DNA of 64,000 nt from Halobacteriovorax sp. JY17 (GTDB lineage Bacteria > Bdellovibrionota > Bacteriovoracia > Bacteriovoracales > Bacteriovoracaceae): positions 1 to 64,000 of the forward strand of contig NZ_NJER01000001.1 in assembly GCF_002753895.1 (NCBI RefSeq). Direction: 5' to 3'. Both the position numbers and the translations under genes were made by a program. The notes beneath the pieces are model-generated. The model was given only the letters and a program-made list of their open reading frames with translations. It was not told the origin of the DNA and did not search any database. Shown piece after piece: positions 26,964 to 34,750 of the stretch; positions within the stretch are counted from its first letter, which is position 1, and each line of letters opens with the position of its first letter.

Positions 26964-27278
26964 TTAATATTCTGATGTATATAATGTATGAATACTCTCA
27001 ACTAATTTTCCAAATTGCACAGCAGAAACTTGTCCCTCTTTAGCTTCTTCTCCAAATTCAAGAGAGTCTAGAGGTTGTACCTTTGAGCAGATGTCTTTTC
27101 CTAAATCAGTAATGATCTCATTAGCAGCAAATCTTATAAACTCATCCTCAGAGTAGAGATTTGTCATCTCATGACAAGAAATGTCTTGATAGAACTCTAA
27201 TGGTTTTGGAGTATTAATATTTGCAGAAGTATTTGCAAAACTCATGAGTAGGGTAGCTAATAGTAATAGCTTTTTCAT
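26964..27278 (-). CDS. Small exported protein of unknown function
   Basis: This 104-residue protein has a signal peptide ending near residue 19 (..NTSA-NI). The mature part is acidic and helical with two cysteines (about residues 35 and 70). No family was recognised. A Shine-Dalgarno (AAAGGA) precedes the ATG. It is divergent from the histone gene. Confidence 0.62.
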   Translation of the reverse strand: MKKLLLLATLLMSFANTSANINTPKPLEFYQDISCHEMTNLYSEDEFIRFAANEIITDLGKDICSKVQPLDSLEFGEEAKEGQVSAVQFGKLVESIHTLYTSEY

Positions 27279-27433
27279 AGTAGATTCCTTTAGTCAGTTA
27301 TTTGTCTTAACTATAAGCAACTTCGAGGCCATTTTATTCTTTGAATTATAGGTTACTTAGAAGGGGTTTATTTAAACTCTCTATACAGGTGACTAACTTT
27401 TAATCACTTTCTTAAGATTTTCTGTCTAGAGAG

Positions 27434-27463
27434 TTGACGAAAACGGCTGACTAAAAATAAAAT
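27434..27463 (+). promoter_or_regulatory. Candidate sigma-70 type promoter of the histone gene
   Basis: TTGACG (27434-27439) and TAAAAT (27458-27463) are separated by 18 bp, ending 34 bp upstream of the ATG. The good match and the strong downstream terminator fit a highly expressed single gene. Confidence 0.55.
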
Positions 27464-27497
27464 AGTTTTTCAACTTAAACTTTACATGAGGTAAGAA

Positions 27498-27737
27498 ATG
27501 GCAAAGAAGAAAGCTGCTAAAAAAGCTGCACCAAAGAAGAAAACAACAGCAAAGAAAAAAGACATGCTCCTAGTAGGTTCTAAGACTAAGGAAGCTTTAA
27601 AAGGAAAAGGGTACAATGTATCTTCTGATACTTTAGAGGCCATGAATGAGTATGTTTACTGGCTAATTGATCAGGCCCAGAAGAAGTGTACTGCCAATGG
27701 TAGAAAAACAATTAGACCTTACGACATTCTAGCGTAA
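27498..27737 (+). CDS. Bacterial histone-fold protein with a lysine-rich N-terminal tail
   Basis: This 79-residue protein has two parts. Residues 1-21 form a tail with 11 lysines plus Ala, Thr and Pro, resembling histone H1 tails. Residues about 26-79 match a minimal histone fold: helix 1 (SKTKEALKGKG), a long helix 2 (SSDTLEAMNEYVYWLIDQAQ) and GRKTIRPYDIL, which keeps the Arg-x-Thr and Asp spacing of histone H4 (RKTVTAMD). Helix 3 is nearly absent. Bdellovibrio bacteriovorus has a related nucleoid histone (Bd0055), so DNA coating or packaging is the expected role. Flanked by a strong promoter and a 12-bp-stem terminator, it is probably abundant. GAGG lies before the ATG. Confidence 0.88.
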   Translation: MAKKKAAKKAAPKKKTTAKKKDMLLVGSKTKEALKGKGYNVSSDTLEAMNEYVYWLIDQAQKKCTANGRKTIRPYDILA

Positions 27738-27746
27738 ATATCATAC

Positions 27747-27783
27747 TTTATGGAAGTAGCAATACTTCCATAAAACTTCTTTT
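27747..27783 (+). terminator. Strong rho-independent terminator after the histone gene
   Basis: A perfect 12-bp stem (TTTATGGAAGTA with TACTTCCATAAA) and a GCAA tetraloop end at 27774, followed by a T-rich stretch (ACTTCTTTT). It starts 9 bp after the histone stop. Confidence 0.85.
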
Positions 27784-27878
27784 CCAAATTCAATTTATCA
27801 TTAAGTTCCTGTTTTTCATTCATATTTCAATATAGCTTATCTGCTAGAATTCCGAGTATTAAGTTATAAGGAGTTTAT

Positions 27879-29879
27879 ATGAATTTAAAACTTAGGTTAA
27901 TCCTATGCTTTCTAGCCGTTGGAATAATTCCCTTCGCTATATCAAGTTATATTGCAGTAGATAAGAGTAGTGAAGCTCTTGTAAAAGAAGTTCATGAGAA
28001 AATTAAGGCGACTAAGAGCTTAAAAGTTCAGCAATTAGAAAATCTCTTTTCGAGATGGTATTCAAATGCTTACTTACTTTCCTCTTCAAGAAAATTACAA
28101 GATATTTTTGTTCAAGCAGACGAATCAGGTTGGTCCTCTGTTAAAAAATATCAATCTTATTTTGAAAGTCTTAATCTTCATTCACTCTTTGATGATATGG
28201 CCTTTGTGACAAATGAAGGAAAGATAATTGGATCAATCAACAATCAAAATATTATAACTTCAAATATGAATCAATTTGAAGGGACACCTCTCTTTAAAGC
28301 GTGGGAGAGAGCGAAGACAAGTGATTCAGATGAATCTGTTTCGTACTCCTCCCTTGAAAAGTATGCGACATATGATAATCAGTACCAATCATTTCTAGTT
28401 GTAAAGTTTGCAAAGAACTCCTCTGCAAGAGGTCGCTGGGAAGCTGGTGAAAGTATTGGAACAATTATTCTCTCTCTACCTAATTCTGAAATTGATAGAG
28501 TTGCAAATAGTCGAATTGGAATGGGAGATACAGGGGAGACCTACTTAGTTTCTAAGAAAGAAAATGGAGAAACGATTTATGCCTCTAATAGAGTTGTAAA
28601 GAATGGTCCAATTGGAGATGTAAAGACAGGTTCTACAATTTCTAAAATATTTGAAGAGAAAGAAGACTTTAATGTGACTAAAGTAGGATCAACAGGAGTT
28701 ACTGAAATTGCATATGCCTCTTTCTTTAAGTTTAAAGATACTGAATTAGCAATGTTTTCAACACAATCCCAAGACGAAGCACTAACAGCCGTTGCTGACT
28801 TTAAGAAGCTTATTGGAATGCTATCAATAATCTTCTGTGTAAGTATTTTCATTATTGCCGCTGGAATTGGAAATCAAATTTCAAGACCAATACTAGCAAT
28901 TAGTAATAAGCTCTTTAATAACGCTGAAGACGTCTCTAATGCTTCAAAGAAAATTGCAGGTTCTAGCTCAAGGCTTGCTTCTGCAACCACTGAGCAAGCT
29001 GCAGGTTTACAGGAGACAGTTTCTTCAGTTGATGAAATTAGTGCCATGATCGATCGAAATACTGAAGCTTCAAATGAATCGAAGAAGGCGTCAGAGGAAA
29101 GTCGACAAGTTGCTGTTGATGGAAAGCAGACTATTACTGAAATGATCGAGGCCATTAATGATATAAATGAAAGTAATTCTCAAATTACTGGAGAGATGAG
29201 TGATAGCAATAAGAGAATTGGTGATATTGTTAAACTCATTAAAGAAATTGGTGAAAAAACCAATGTAATCAACGATATCGTTTTTCAAACAAAACTTCTC
29301 TCTTTCAATGCTTCGGTTGAGGCCGCGAGAGCTGGAGAACATGGAAAGGGCTTTGCTGTGGTTGCAGAAGAAGTGGGAAATCTTGCTAATATGTCAGGTA
29401 AAGCAGCTGAAGAAATCTCAGAAATGCTAGAGGGAAGCGTGAAAACTGTTGAAGATATTATCTCTAGCACCTCTCATAAAGTAGATGGCCTTATCACTAA
29501 GGGAAGATCAACGGTAGAGAGGGGAGCAACCCTGGCGAATAAGTGTGGAGACGCGCTTGATAGAATTGTAGAAAATGTTTCAAGAGTGAACGCTCAGGTG
29601 ACAGAAATTGCAAATGCTTCTGTGGAGCAGTCTCAAGGCGTTCAAGAGATAAATGTGGCCATGAAGCAATTAGATGAAGTGACTCATATGAATAATCAAA
29701 TTTCAAACGAAGCAAATGAGCAGGCAGACATTCTCGAAGGACAGTCTCAGCTACTGTTTGAGGAAGTTATAAAACTTATGAGTGTTGTTAATGGTAAGAG
29801 TAAAGAAAACTCAGACTCTACTTCTGATATTTCAACTTCTAATAAAAATCATCCGGACCATCTCGATATGGCCGTATAG
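27879..29879 (+). CDS. Transmembrane methyl-accepting chemotaxis protein
   Basis: This 666-residue receptor has a first membrane helix (about 5-27), a periplasmic Cache-like sensor (about 30-305) and a second helix (about 309-330). The HAMP region is poorly conserved, and a cytoplasmic signalling domain follows. The signalling tip is [20 protein letters not shown] near residue 468, with minor substitutions from the consensus. A long extension with Ser/Asn-rich end follows. The Cache domain probably binds small organic ligands. A GGAG Shine-Dalgarno precedes the ATG. It is monocistronic, 5 kb from the chemotaxis operon whose CheR/CheD could modify it. Confidence 0.92.
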   Translation: MNLKLRLILCFLAVGIIPFAISSYIAVDKSSEALVKEVHEKIKATKSLKVQQLENLFSRWYSNAYLLSSSRKLQDIFVQADESGWSSVKKYQSYFESLNLHSLFDDMAFVTNEGKIIGSINNQNIITSNMNQFEGTPLFKAWERAKTSDSDESVSYSSLEKYATYDNQYQSFLVVKFAKNSSARGRWEAGESIGTIILSLPNSEIDRVANSRIGMGDTGETYLVSKKENGETIYASNRVVKNGPIGDVKTGSTISKIFEEKEDFNVTKVGSTGVTEIAYASFFKFKDTELAMFSTQSQDEALTAVADFKKLIGMLSIIFCVSIFIIAAGIGNQISRPILAISNKLFNNAEDVSNASKKIAGSSSRLASATTEQAAGLQETVSSVDEISAMIDRNTEASNESKKASEESRQVAVDGKQTITEMIEAINDINESNSQITGEMSDSNKRIGDIVKLIKEIGEKTNVINDIVFQTKLLSFNASVEAARAGEHGKGFAVVAEEVGNLANMSGKAAEEISEMLEGSVKTVEDIISSTSHKVDGLITKGRSTVERGATLANKCGDALDRIVENVSRVNAQVTEIANASVEQSQGVQEINVAMKQLDEVTHMNNQISNEANEQADILEGQSQLLFEEVIKLMSVVNGKSKENSDSTSDISTSNKNHPDHLDMAV

Positions 29880-29896
29880 GTTATTTCGAAGTTTAA

Positions 29897-29925
29897 TTGA
29901 CGTGTGTTTAGTGAGTTCCTATAAT
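29897..29925 (+). promoter_or_regulatory. Near-consensus sigma-70 promoter of the M23 lipoprotein gene
   Basis: TTGACG (29897-29902), a 17-bp spacer and TATAAT (29920-29925) match consensus closely. Transcription would start near 29932, giving a leader of about 15 bases before the GTG start. Confidence 0.75.
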
Positions 29926-29945
29926 AAATAGTATTAGGAGCTCAC
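29911..29945. promoter_or_regulatory. Dyad spanning the -10 box and Shine-Dalgarno of the M23 gene
   Basis: Arms GTGAGTTCCTA (29911-29921) and TAGGAGCTCAC (29935-29945) pair at 10 of 11 positions. The left arm runs into the -10 box; the right arm contains the GGAG and ends two bases before GTG. It may be a repressor operator or, on a read-through transcript, a hairpin hiding the ribosome site. Confidence 0.45.
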
Positions 29946-29946
29946 T

Positions 29947-30843
29947 GTGAAGAAAATAATATATATGCTTGTCTTAGTCATTACTTCTTGTTCGACTTTA
30001 AAGAAAGAATCACCTCTTTCGCAGCAGGAAGTAGAATCGAAGAGTCTGAAGTTTCCTAAGGCCTTAGTTTCATCAATTAATAATGGCGCAGTCAAAAAAG
30101 TTCAGCTCATTTATCCATTTCAAAAAATTAAAGCAAAACTCTTCTGTGCTGGTCATGAGGTCGCACTTGGTTCTCCAAAAGATGGAGTGGCCAATGTCTA
30201 TATTTCGTCTTCTAGACACAAGGAGACAGGTAGTTTTTGGTGTGAGTATAGGTTTACAATTAATAAAATAGAGAAGAAGGTGGCAGTTGCAAAATTTAAT
30301 ATTATAGATTCAAACTATCCCCTTAGAACTCTAACGGTAGCAAAGAAGTATGCGAAGCTTAGCGATCAAGCAATAGAGAGATGGAAGAAAGAGACTGCTC
30401 ATATGGATCTCGTCTATGCCGCTGCGATAACTGATAGGGCCTTGTTCACTAAACCCTTTGTAAAACCACTTAACTCTAAAATAACCGCAGTATATGGATC
30501 GAAGAGAGTCTTTAATGATATGAAACACTCTTGGCATTCTGGAGTAGATTTTAGAGCAAGACCTGGAACAAAGATACCAGCAGCTAATAGAGGAAGAGTT
30601 GTACTCGCCAGAGATCACTTCTTTACAGGTAAAACTGTTATTATTGATCACGGAATGGGGATTATGACTATGTATTGTCACCTTAGTGAATTTAAAGTCG
30701 GGGAGGGCGATATCGTTCCTCAAAGAGCAATCATTGCGTTGTCTGGAAATACTGGAAGATCAAGTGGCCCACATCTTCATTGGGGTGTAAGAGTAAATGA
30801 CCACTGGATAAATGGATTTTCCCTTCTTAGTGAAGGAATCTAA
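29947..30843 (+). CDS. M23/LytM-type peptidase lipoprotein
   Basis: This 298-residue protein starts at GTG and has a lipobox ITSC (Cys15). The C-terminal domain (about 170-298) is a complete LytM peptidase: HSGVDFRARPGTKIPAA (zinc His and Asp), DHGMGIMTMYCHL and the catalytic HLHWGV. Such enzymes cut peptide cross-bridges in peptidoglycan, or act as cell-division regulators when the zinc site is lost; here the site is intact. The N-terminal half is an export-side adaptor region with beta strands. The active site, lipid anchor and strong promoter fit a periplasmic wall hydrolase. Confidence 0.9.
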   Translation: MKKIIYMLVLVITSCSTLKKESPLSQQEVESKSLKFPKALVSSINNGAVKKVQLIYPFQKIKAKLFCAGHEVALGSPKDGVANVYISSSRHKETGSFWCEYRFTINKIEKKVAVAKFNIIDSNYPLRTLTVAKKYAKLSDQAIERWKKETAHMDLVYAAAITDRALFTKPFVKPLNSKITAVYGSKRVFNDMKHSWHSGVDFRARPGTKIPAANRGRVVLARDHFFTGKTVIIDHGMGIMTMYCHLSEFKVGEGDIVPQRAIIALSGNTGRSSGPHLHWGVRVNDHWINGFSLLSEGI

Positions 30844-30844
30844 A

Positions 30845-31291
30845 TTAAAATTTTATAATGAGGTAAGTTCCAGAAAAAAGCATCAAAACTCCAAGTGAGC
30901 GATAAATATTTATTGCTTTGATTGGAAGCCCTAGTACGCCGTAATGATCAAGTACTAAACTCATTAAGAGTTGTCCTGCAATAATAAGAGAAATCCACGC
31001 TGTAGATCCAATCTTTGGAACAGCAATAATAGCAGCAAAGACAAAGCAGCTTCCTAGAAGGCCACCGGAAAGTAGCAGGGGATTAACTGTTGCCAATTGA
31101 GCAATTGGTGGAAATTTTACTGGGCCAAATAACATCAGTAGAAGAAAAACAAGAAATCCCCCTGTAAATGAAATAAACGCAGCAATAAGGGGATGACCTA
31201 GCTCTGATGAGAGTTTGGAATTAATGATGGCCTGGAATGGCACAAGTAGTCCTGCACAAATTCCGAGTATTGAAAAATAAACTTTATACAT
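30845..31291 (-). CDS. YdcZ/DUF606 family DMT-type membrane protein
   Basis: This 148-residue protein has five predicted helices and the DUF606 pattern: GICAGLLVPFQAIINSKLS at the start, GGLLGSCFVFAAIIAVPKIG in the middle and GQLLMSLVLDHYG. The family belongs to the drug/metabolite transporter superfamily, often as pairs; here a single gene is seen, so a homodimer is likely. The stop is 1 bp from the M23 stop (convergent). Substrate unknown. Confidence 0.88.
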   Translation of the reverse strand: MYKVYFSILGICAGLLVPFQAIINSKLSSELGHPLIAAFISFTGGFLVFLLLMLFGPVKFPPIAQLATVNPLLLSGGLLGSCFVFAAIIAVPKIGSTAWISLIIAGQLLMSLVLDHYGVLGLPIKAINIYRSLGVLMLFSGTYLIIKF

Positions 31292-31402
31292 ATAATTATC
31301 CTTTTATTTATTATGTCACCGTGAGCTTAGTATTGAAATACAATAGTTCTTGCTTCTAGTAAAAGTTATGAGAAAATAGATTTATAAAATTTTGGAGTTT
31401 AA

Positions 31403-32518
31403 ATGTCTATCAATCTACTACTTCTCTCACTAATAATTGTTGCTCTATGCTTTATTTTAAAGAAGCTTTACTTTAATTCAGAGTCTATTAACCATAGAGA
31501 GAGTCTTTATGAGTTTAAAGAACAGATTGTTGAAAAACTCAATCAGGACTCCTTAAAGAAACAACAAGATCTCTACGAATTTAAAAGTGACCTCTTTAAG
31601 CAGCAACAAGAAAGCATGCTAGGACTACACAAGATTATAGAGTCTAGACTTGATTCTATTTCAAATAAGGTTCAAGAAAACCTAGAGAAAGGATTTGAAA
31701 AATCAAATGCAACTTTTCAAGGTGTGATTGAAAGGCTTGCTAAGATTGATGAAGCTCAAAAGAAGATTGAATCTCTTTCTACAAATGTTGTTTCCTTGCA
31801 AGATGTTCTCACAGACAAGAAGAGTAGAGGTATTTTTGGAGAAGTACAGCTTGGAAATTTATTGAGCACTGTTTTTGGAGAGAGAAACGAAAAAGTTTAT
31901 AAAATACAGCATTTATTAAGTAATGGTAAAATTGTTGATGCGGCCCTTTTCCTTCCCGAACCAATTGGATTGATTTGTGTGGACTCGAAGTTTCCACTTG
32001 AGAATTATAAGAGGTTAGTTAGCACTTCAAATGATGAAGCCCAGCGAGCAGTCTTTGCAAAAGAGTTTGCGAAGAATGTAAAAAAGCATATTGATGATAT
32101 TGCCAATAAATACATTATCACTAATGAAACTGCTGATCAGGCAATTCTCTTTCTTCCCGCTGAAGCAATCTTTGCAGAGATTCATGCCTATCACTCAGAA
32201 ATTGTCGACTACGCCAATCAGAAGAAGATTTGGTTATCTTCTCCAACGACTTTTCTCGCGACGCTTACCACGGTTCAAAGTGTCCTTCTAAACCTCGAGA
32301 GGAATAAGTATATGTCTGTTATGCATGAAGAGATAAATAAGCTCGGTGATGAATTTAATCGCTACGAAGAGAGATGGAATAAGCTTGCAAAGCATCTTGG
32401 AACAGTGAGTAAAGATGTTGATGACATCCATATAACGACGGGAAAAATTAGCGGTCGCTTTCAGAAGATCATGACCGTAGACATCGAGAATAGTGAGTTT
32501 TTGGCCCAGAAGGACTAG
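31403..32518 (+). CDS. rmuC: DNA recombination protein RmuC
   Basis: This 371-residue protein has an N-terminal membrane helix (about 2-20), a coiled coil (about 30-140) and a RmuC nuclease-like core (about 145-330). Recognisable pieces are KKSRGIFGEVQLGNLL, VDAALFLPEP, VDSKFPLENYKRL and FLPAEAIFAEIHAY. RmuC limits certain recombination events, such as inversions at short inverted repeats. The microprotein gene at 32578 follows after 59 bp. A GGAG lies before the ATG. Confidence 0.93.
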   Translation: MSINLLLLSLIIVALCFILKKLYFNSESINHRESLYEFKEQIVEKLNQDSLKKQQDLYEFKSDLFKQQQESMLGLHKIIESRLDSISNKVQENLEKGFEKSNATFQGVIERLAKIDEAQKKIESLSTNVVSLQDVLTDKKSRGIFGEVQLGNLLSTVFGERNEKVYKIQHLLSNGKIVDAALFLPEPIGLICVDSKFPLENYKRLVSTSNDEAQRAVFAKEFAKNVKKHIDDIANKYIITNETADQAILFLPAEAIFAEIHAYHSEIVDYANQKKIWLSSPTTFLATLTTVQSVLLNLERNKYMSVMHEEINKLGDEFNRYEERWNKLAKHLGTVSKDVDDIHITTGKISGRFQKIMTVDIENSEFLAQKD

Positions 32519-32577
32519 TCTGGCCATAGATTTTAAGCTATACTGAGCGGAGTTCTAGTTAAATTTTGGAGAGTATT

Positions 32578-32721
32578 ATGAGTTTTGAAGTATTTGTTGC
32601 GTTATGTCTCGTTGGTTGTTGGGCGATGTTCCCAATCTCATTAATGATAGCAACTAAGACTTTCGACGATGATATCATTGGCGGTGGACATCATGACCAC
32701 GATCACGACGAAAAACACTAA
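32578..32721 (+). CDS. 47-residue membrane microprotein with a His/Asp-rich tail
   Basis: This short frame starts with ATG 32578 after GGAGAGTATT. One membrane helix (about 4-24, VFVALCLVGCWAMFPISLMI) is followed by TKTFDDDIIGGG and a tail of alternating His and Asp (HHDHDHDEKH). It ends just before a clear terminator, which supports a real gene. The tail could bind zinc, nickel, copper or iron. No family was recognised. It may be co-transcribed with rmuC or have its own promoter. Confidence 0.68.
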   Translation: MSFEVFVALCLVGCWAMFPISLMIATKTFDDDIIGGGHHDHDHDEKH

Positions 32722-32746
32722 TAAATAAGAAATTCTAAATAATGTT

Positions 32747-32773
32747 GGCCCTCTAAATTAGTGGGCCTTTTTT
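32747..32773 (+). terminator. Rho-independent terminator after the microprotein gene
   Basis: Arms GGCCC (32747-32751) and GGGCC (32763-32767) with an 11-base loop are followed by six T. It sits between the plus-strand microprotein and the convergent response regulator. Confidence 0.75.
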
Positions 32774-32780
32774 ATGTCTA

Positions 32781-33158
32781 CTACTTTGAACTTAATATTT
32801 TTGCCACCAAGGCGGGGAGTATCTTGGGGTTAAAAGGCTTTGGAAGTAACATGACATTCTTGAGGCTCTTAAGCTTTATTTCATAATTATCAAGCTCTCC
32901 TGTCATCAAAAGCACTGGAGGCCCGCCAGATGAAATGATTTCATTGGTAAGCTTGATTCCATCTTTTTTCGGCATATTTAAATCAGTAATTATTAAATTG
33001 AAATTTTGATTCTTCATTTTTAGTGTCGCTTCAAGTCCATCAGCAGCTTGGACAACAATATAGCCATTGGTAGCGAGAAGATCTGCTAGCGAGTTTCTAA
33101 TATTAATATCATCATCAACTACCAGTATTTGTGGTGAATCTCTATTGGTCTTAGTCAT
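32781..33158 (-). CDS. Single-domain response regulator (CheY-like receiver)
   Basis: This 125-residue protein is a lone receiver domain. Expected residues are present: acidic pocket Asp15-17 (VVDDD), phospho-acceptor Asp59 in ITDLNMPKKDG, Thr86 in LLMTGE and Lys107 in LPKPF. With no output domain, it probably acts by protein contact, on a kinase phosphorelay or a motor. The proline/lysine pattern at the end is typical. No kinase gene is adjacent. The 196 bp upstream includes a 12-bp palindrome TTAAGTACTTAA at 33224-33235, a possible operator. Confidence 0.9.
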   Translation of the reverse strand: MTKTNRDSPQILVVDDDINIRNSLADLLATNGYIVVQAADGLEATLKMKNQNFNLIITDLNMPKKDGIKLTNEIISSGGPPVLLMTGELDNYEIKLKSLKNVMLLPKPFNPKILPALVAKILSSK

Positions 33159-33354
33159 TTAAACCTCGTAAGTTTGGAATATGCAAAATATCCCATTACT
33201 TATATTCGGCTACATATGACTTCTTAAGTACTTAAAATATGACCGAGAAGTTAAATATCGTTTAATATTAGATAGTTAGATGTTTTTTTAATGAATGAGG
33301 ATTCAAAAACTCAATAAGCTAGTAAGTTGTCATTTTGTCCCAAAGTGCCAACCT

Positions 33355-33993
33355 TTAAAGTAATTCGTTCACCCAAGAAGCAAGGTCTCTAATTTCATGA
33401 ATATCAATTTCATGGGCAATTTCATATTCATGAAAAGAAATATTTAATCCCTCATCTTTTAAGCGAGTCATTTGAGACTTTACGCCATTGAAGTCAATGG
33501 CCTGATCAAAGTGTCCATGGGCCATAAATATAGGAGTGGTTGAATGAATGTCCTTAACTTGAACTTCCATTTTATCAAGATAGATTCTAGGACTTAGGCA
33601 AACGACTCCTGCAAATTTTCTCTTCCAACTAAGAAAACTGTGTAAGGAAATACATCCTCCCTGAGAGAAGCCACAGAGAATAATATCTTCGTCAGAGTAA
33701 CCTTTTTGGTTTAGTTCATTTACTAGTAATTCTAATTTATCAATAGAGTTTCTAATTCCGTCTCTAGGTTCACCCGGTGGAATGTCATACCAGGAAAATC
33801 CAAAGTAGTAAGGAGTGGGGGCATTGATTAATAAGTAGTCTAAGCAAGTAACATTTACTTCAAGAGCAAAGTCTTTATAAGAGGCTTTATGATCACCAAG
33901 GCCATGCATGACAATCATTATTTTAGTTGAACGTTTTGGTCCGTTAAACTTGGCAGGCAAAAATGTACTTTCAAAGAATTTAGAAGAAATCAT
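33355..33993 (-). CDS. Alpha/beta hydrolase, phospholipase/carboxylesterase family
   Basis: This roughly 212-residue soluble esterase has the oxyanion strand MIVMHGLGDH, the nucleophile elbow GFSQGG (Ser about residue 110 of this start), an Asp in MAHGHFDQAIDF and a His near EYEIAHEIDIHE. It belongs to the group of YpfH/acyl-protein-thioesterase-like enzymes. The substrate is unknown. I chose the ATG at 33993 because it starts just before the family core; an alternative TTG at 34029 adds 12 residues, and neither has a clear Shine-Dalgarno. Confidence 0.85.
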   Translation of the reverse strand: MISSKFFESTFLPAKFNGPKRSTKIMIVMHGLGDHKASYKDFALEVNVTCLDYLLINAPTPYYFGFSWYDIPPGEPRDGIRNSIDKLELLVNELNQKGYSDEDIILCGFSQGGCISLHSFLSWKRKFAGVVCLSPRIYLDKMEVQVKDIHSTTPIFMAHGHFDQAIDFNGVKSQMTRLKDEGLNISFHEYEIAHEIDIHEIRDLASWVNELL

Positions 33994-34135
33994 ATTTAGT
34001 TTTGTACCAATTAAGGCGAAGAGAGACAAGTCACAGGGGATAGGACACTGTTGCCTCGTAGCGTTAGAAACTAATTTTAGTTATAATTAATATGTATCCG
34101 TTTTATTAGGATCAATACAATCATGGAGGTACTAA

Positions 34136-34750
34136 GTGTACGAATTACTAAAAGCTGAATGGAGAGAAGAACCTGTAAAATCTTTAAGAAAAGAAGGTTA
34201 TGTTCCAGGTGTAGTATATGGAAAAGGAATGGAGTCAGTGAACTTTAAAGTTCCATCTATTGCTATCAATAAGTTCCTACATCATTCAGGAAAAGTTTTT
34301 GAAGTAGAAGTTGCAGGAAGAGGGAAGCATCTTGTTTCACTTGATAATGTTCAATGGGATCATATGGGAGATAGAATGCTTCACGTATCTTTCCACAAAA
34401 TTTCTGCTAATGAGAAAACTACAGTAACATTACCAATTCATTTTGAAGGTGAAGCTGCAGGTAAGAAAGAAGGTGGAATGGTTCAACACGTATTACACGA
34501 AGTTGAAGTAACTGGTCTTCCAGGTGATATGCCAGAATTTATTTCTGTAGATATTTCTACTCTAGGTATTCACGGACATTTTGCTCTTAAAGATATTCCT
34601 TGTCCAAAGGGACTTACATGGGCACAAGGTGAGGAAACAAACGTAGTTTCTTGTCACCCTCCAAAAGTAGAAGTAGTTGCTGAAGAAACTACTGATGTAA
34701 CAGCTGAGGTTGTTGCAGAAGTTGAGTCGGAAGATCAAGAAGCCGCTTAA
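34136..34750 (+). CDS. rplY: 50S ribosomal protein L25 (Ctc form)
   Basis: This 204-residue protein has the N-terminal L25 domain (about 1-92, opening YELLKAEWREEPVKSLRKEG..VPGVVYGK), which binds 5S rRNA, and the C-terminal TL5/Ctc beta domain (about 95-180). An acidic tail follows. It starts at GTG 34136 behind a GGAGG. Its 3' end overlaps the start of the Cys-repeat gene in another frame, and its terminator follows within 25 bp of the stop. Confidence 0.94.
   Translation: MYELLKAEWREEPVKSLRKEGYVPGVVYGKGMESVNFKVPSIAINKFLHHSGKVFEVEVAGRGKHLVSLDNVQWDHMGDRMLHVSFHKISANEKTTVTLPIHFEGEAAGKKEGGMVQHVLHEVEVTGLPGDMPEFISVDISTLGIHGHFALKDIPCPKGLTWAQGEETNVVSCHPPKVEVVAEETTDVTAEVVAEVESEDQEAA

Noticed and set aside
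28577-29470. Several minus-strand frames opposite the membrane chemoreceptor
   Set aside because: They mirror the serine/alanine-rich signalling domain and show no independent coding signals.
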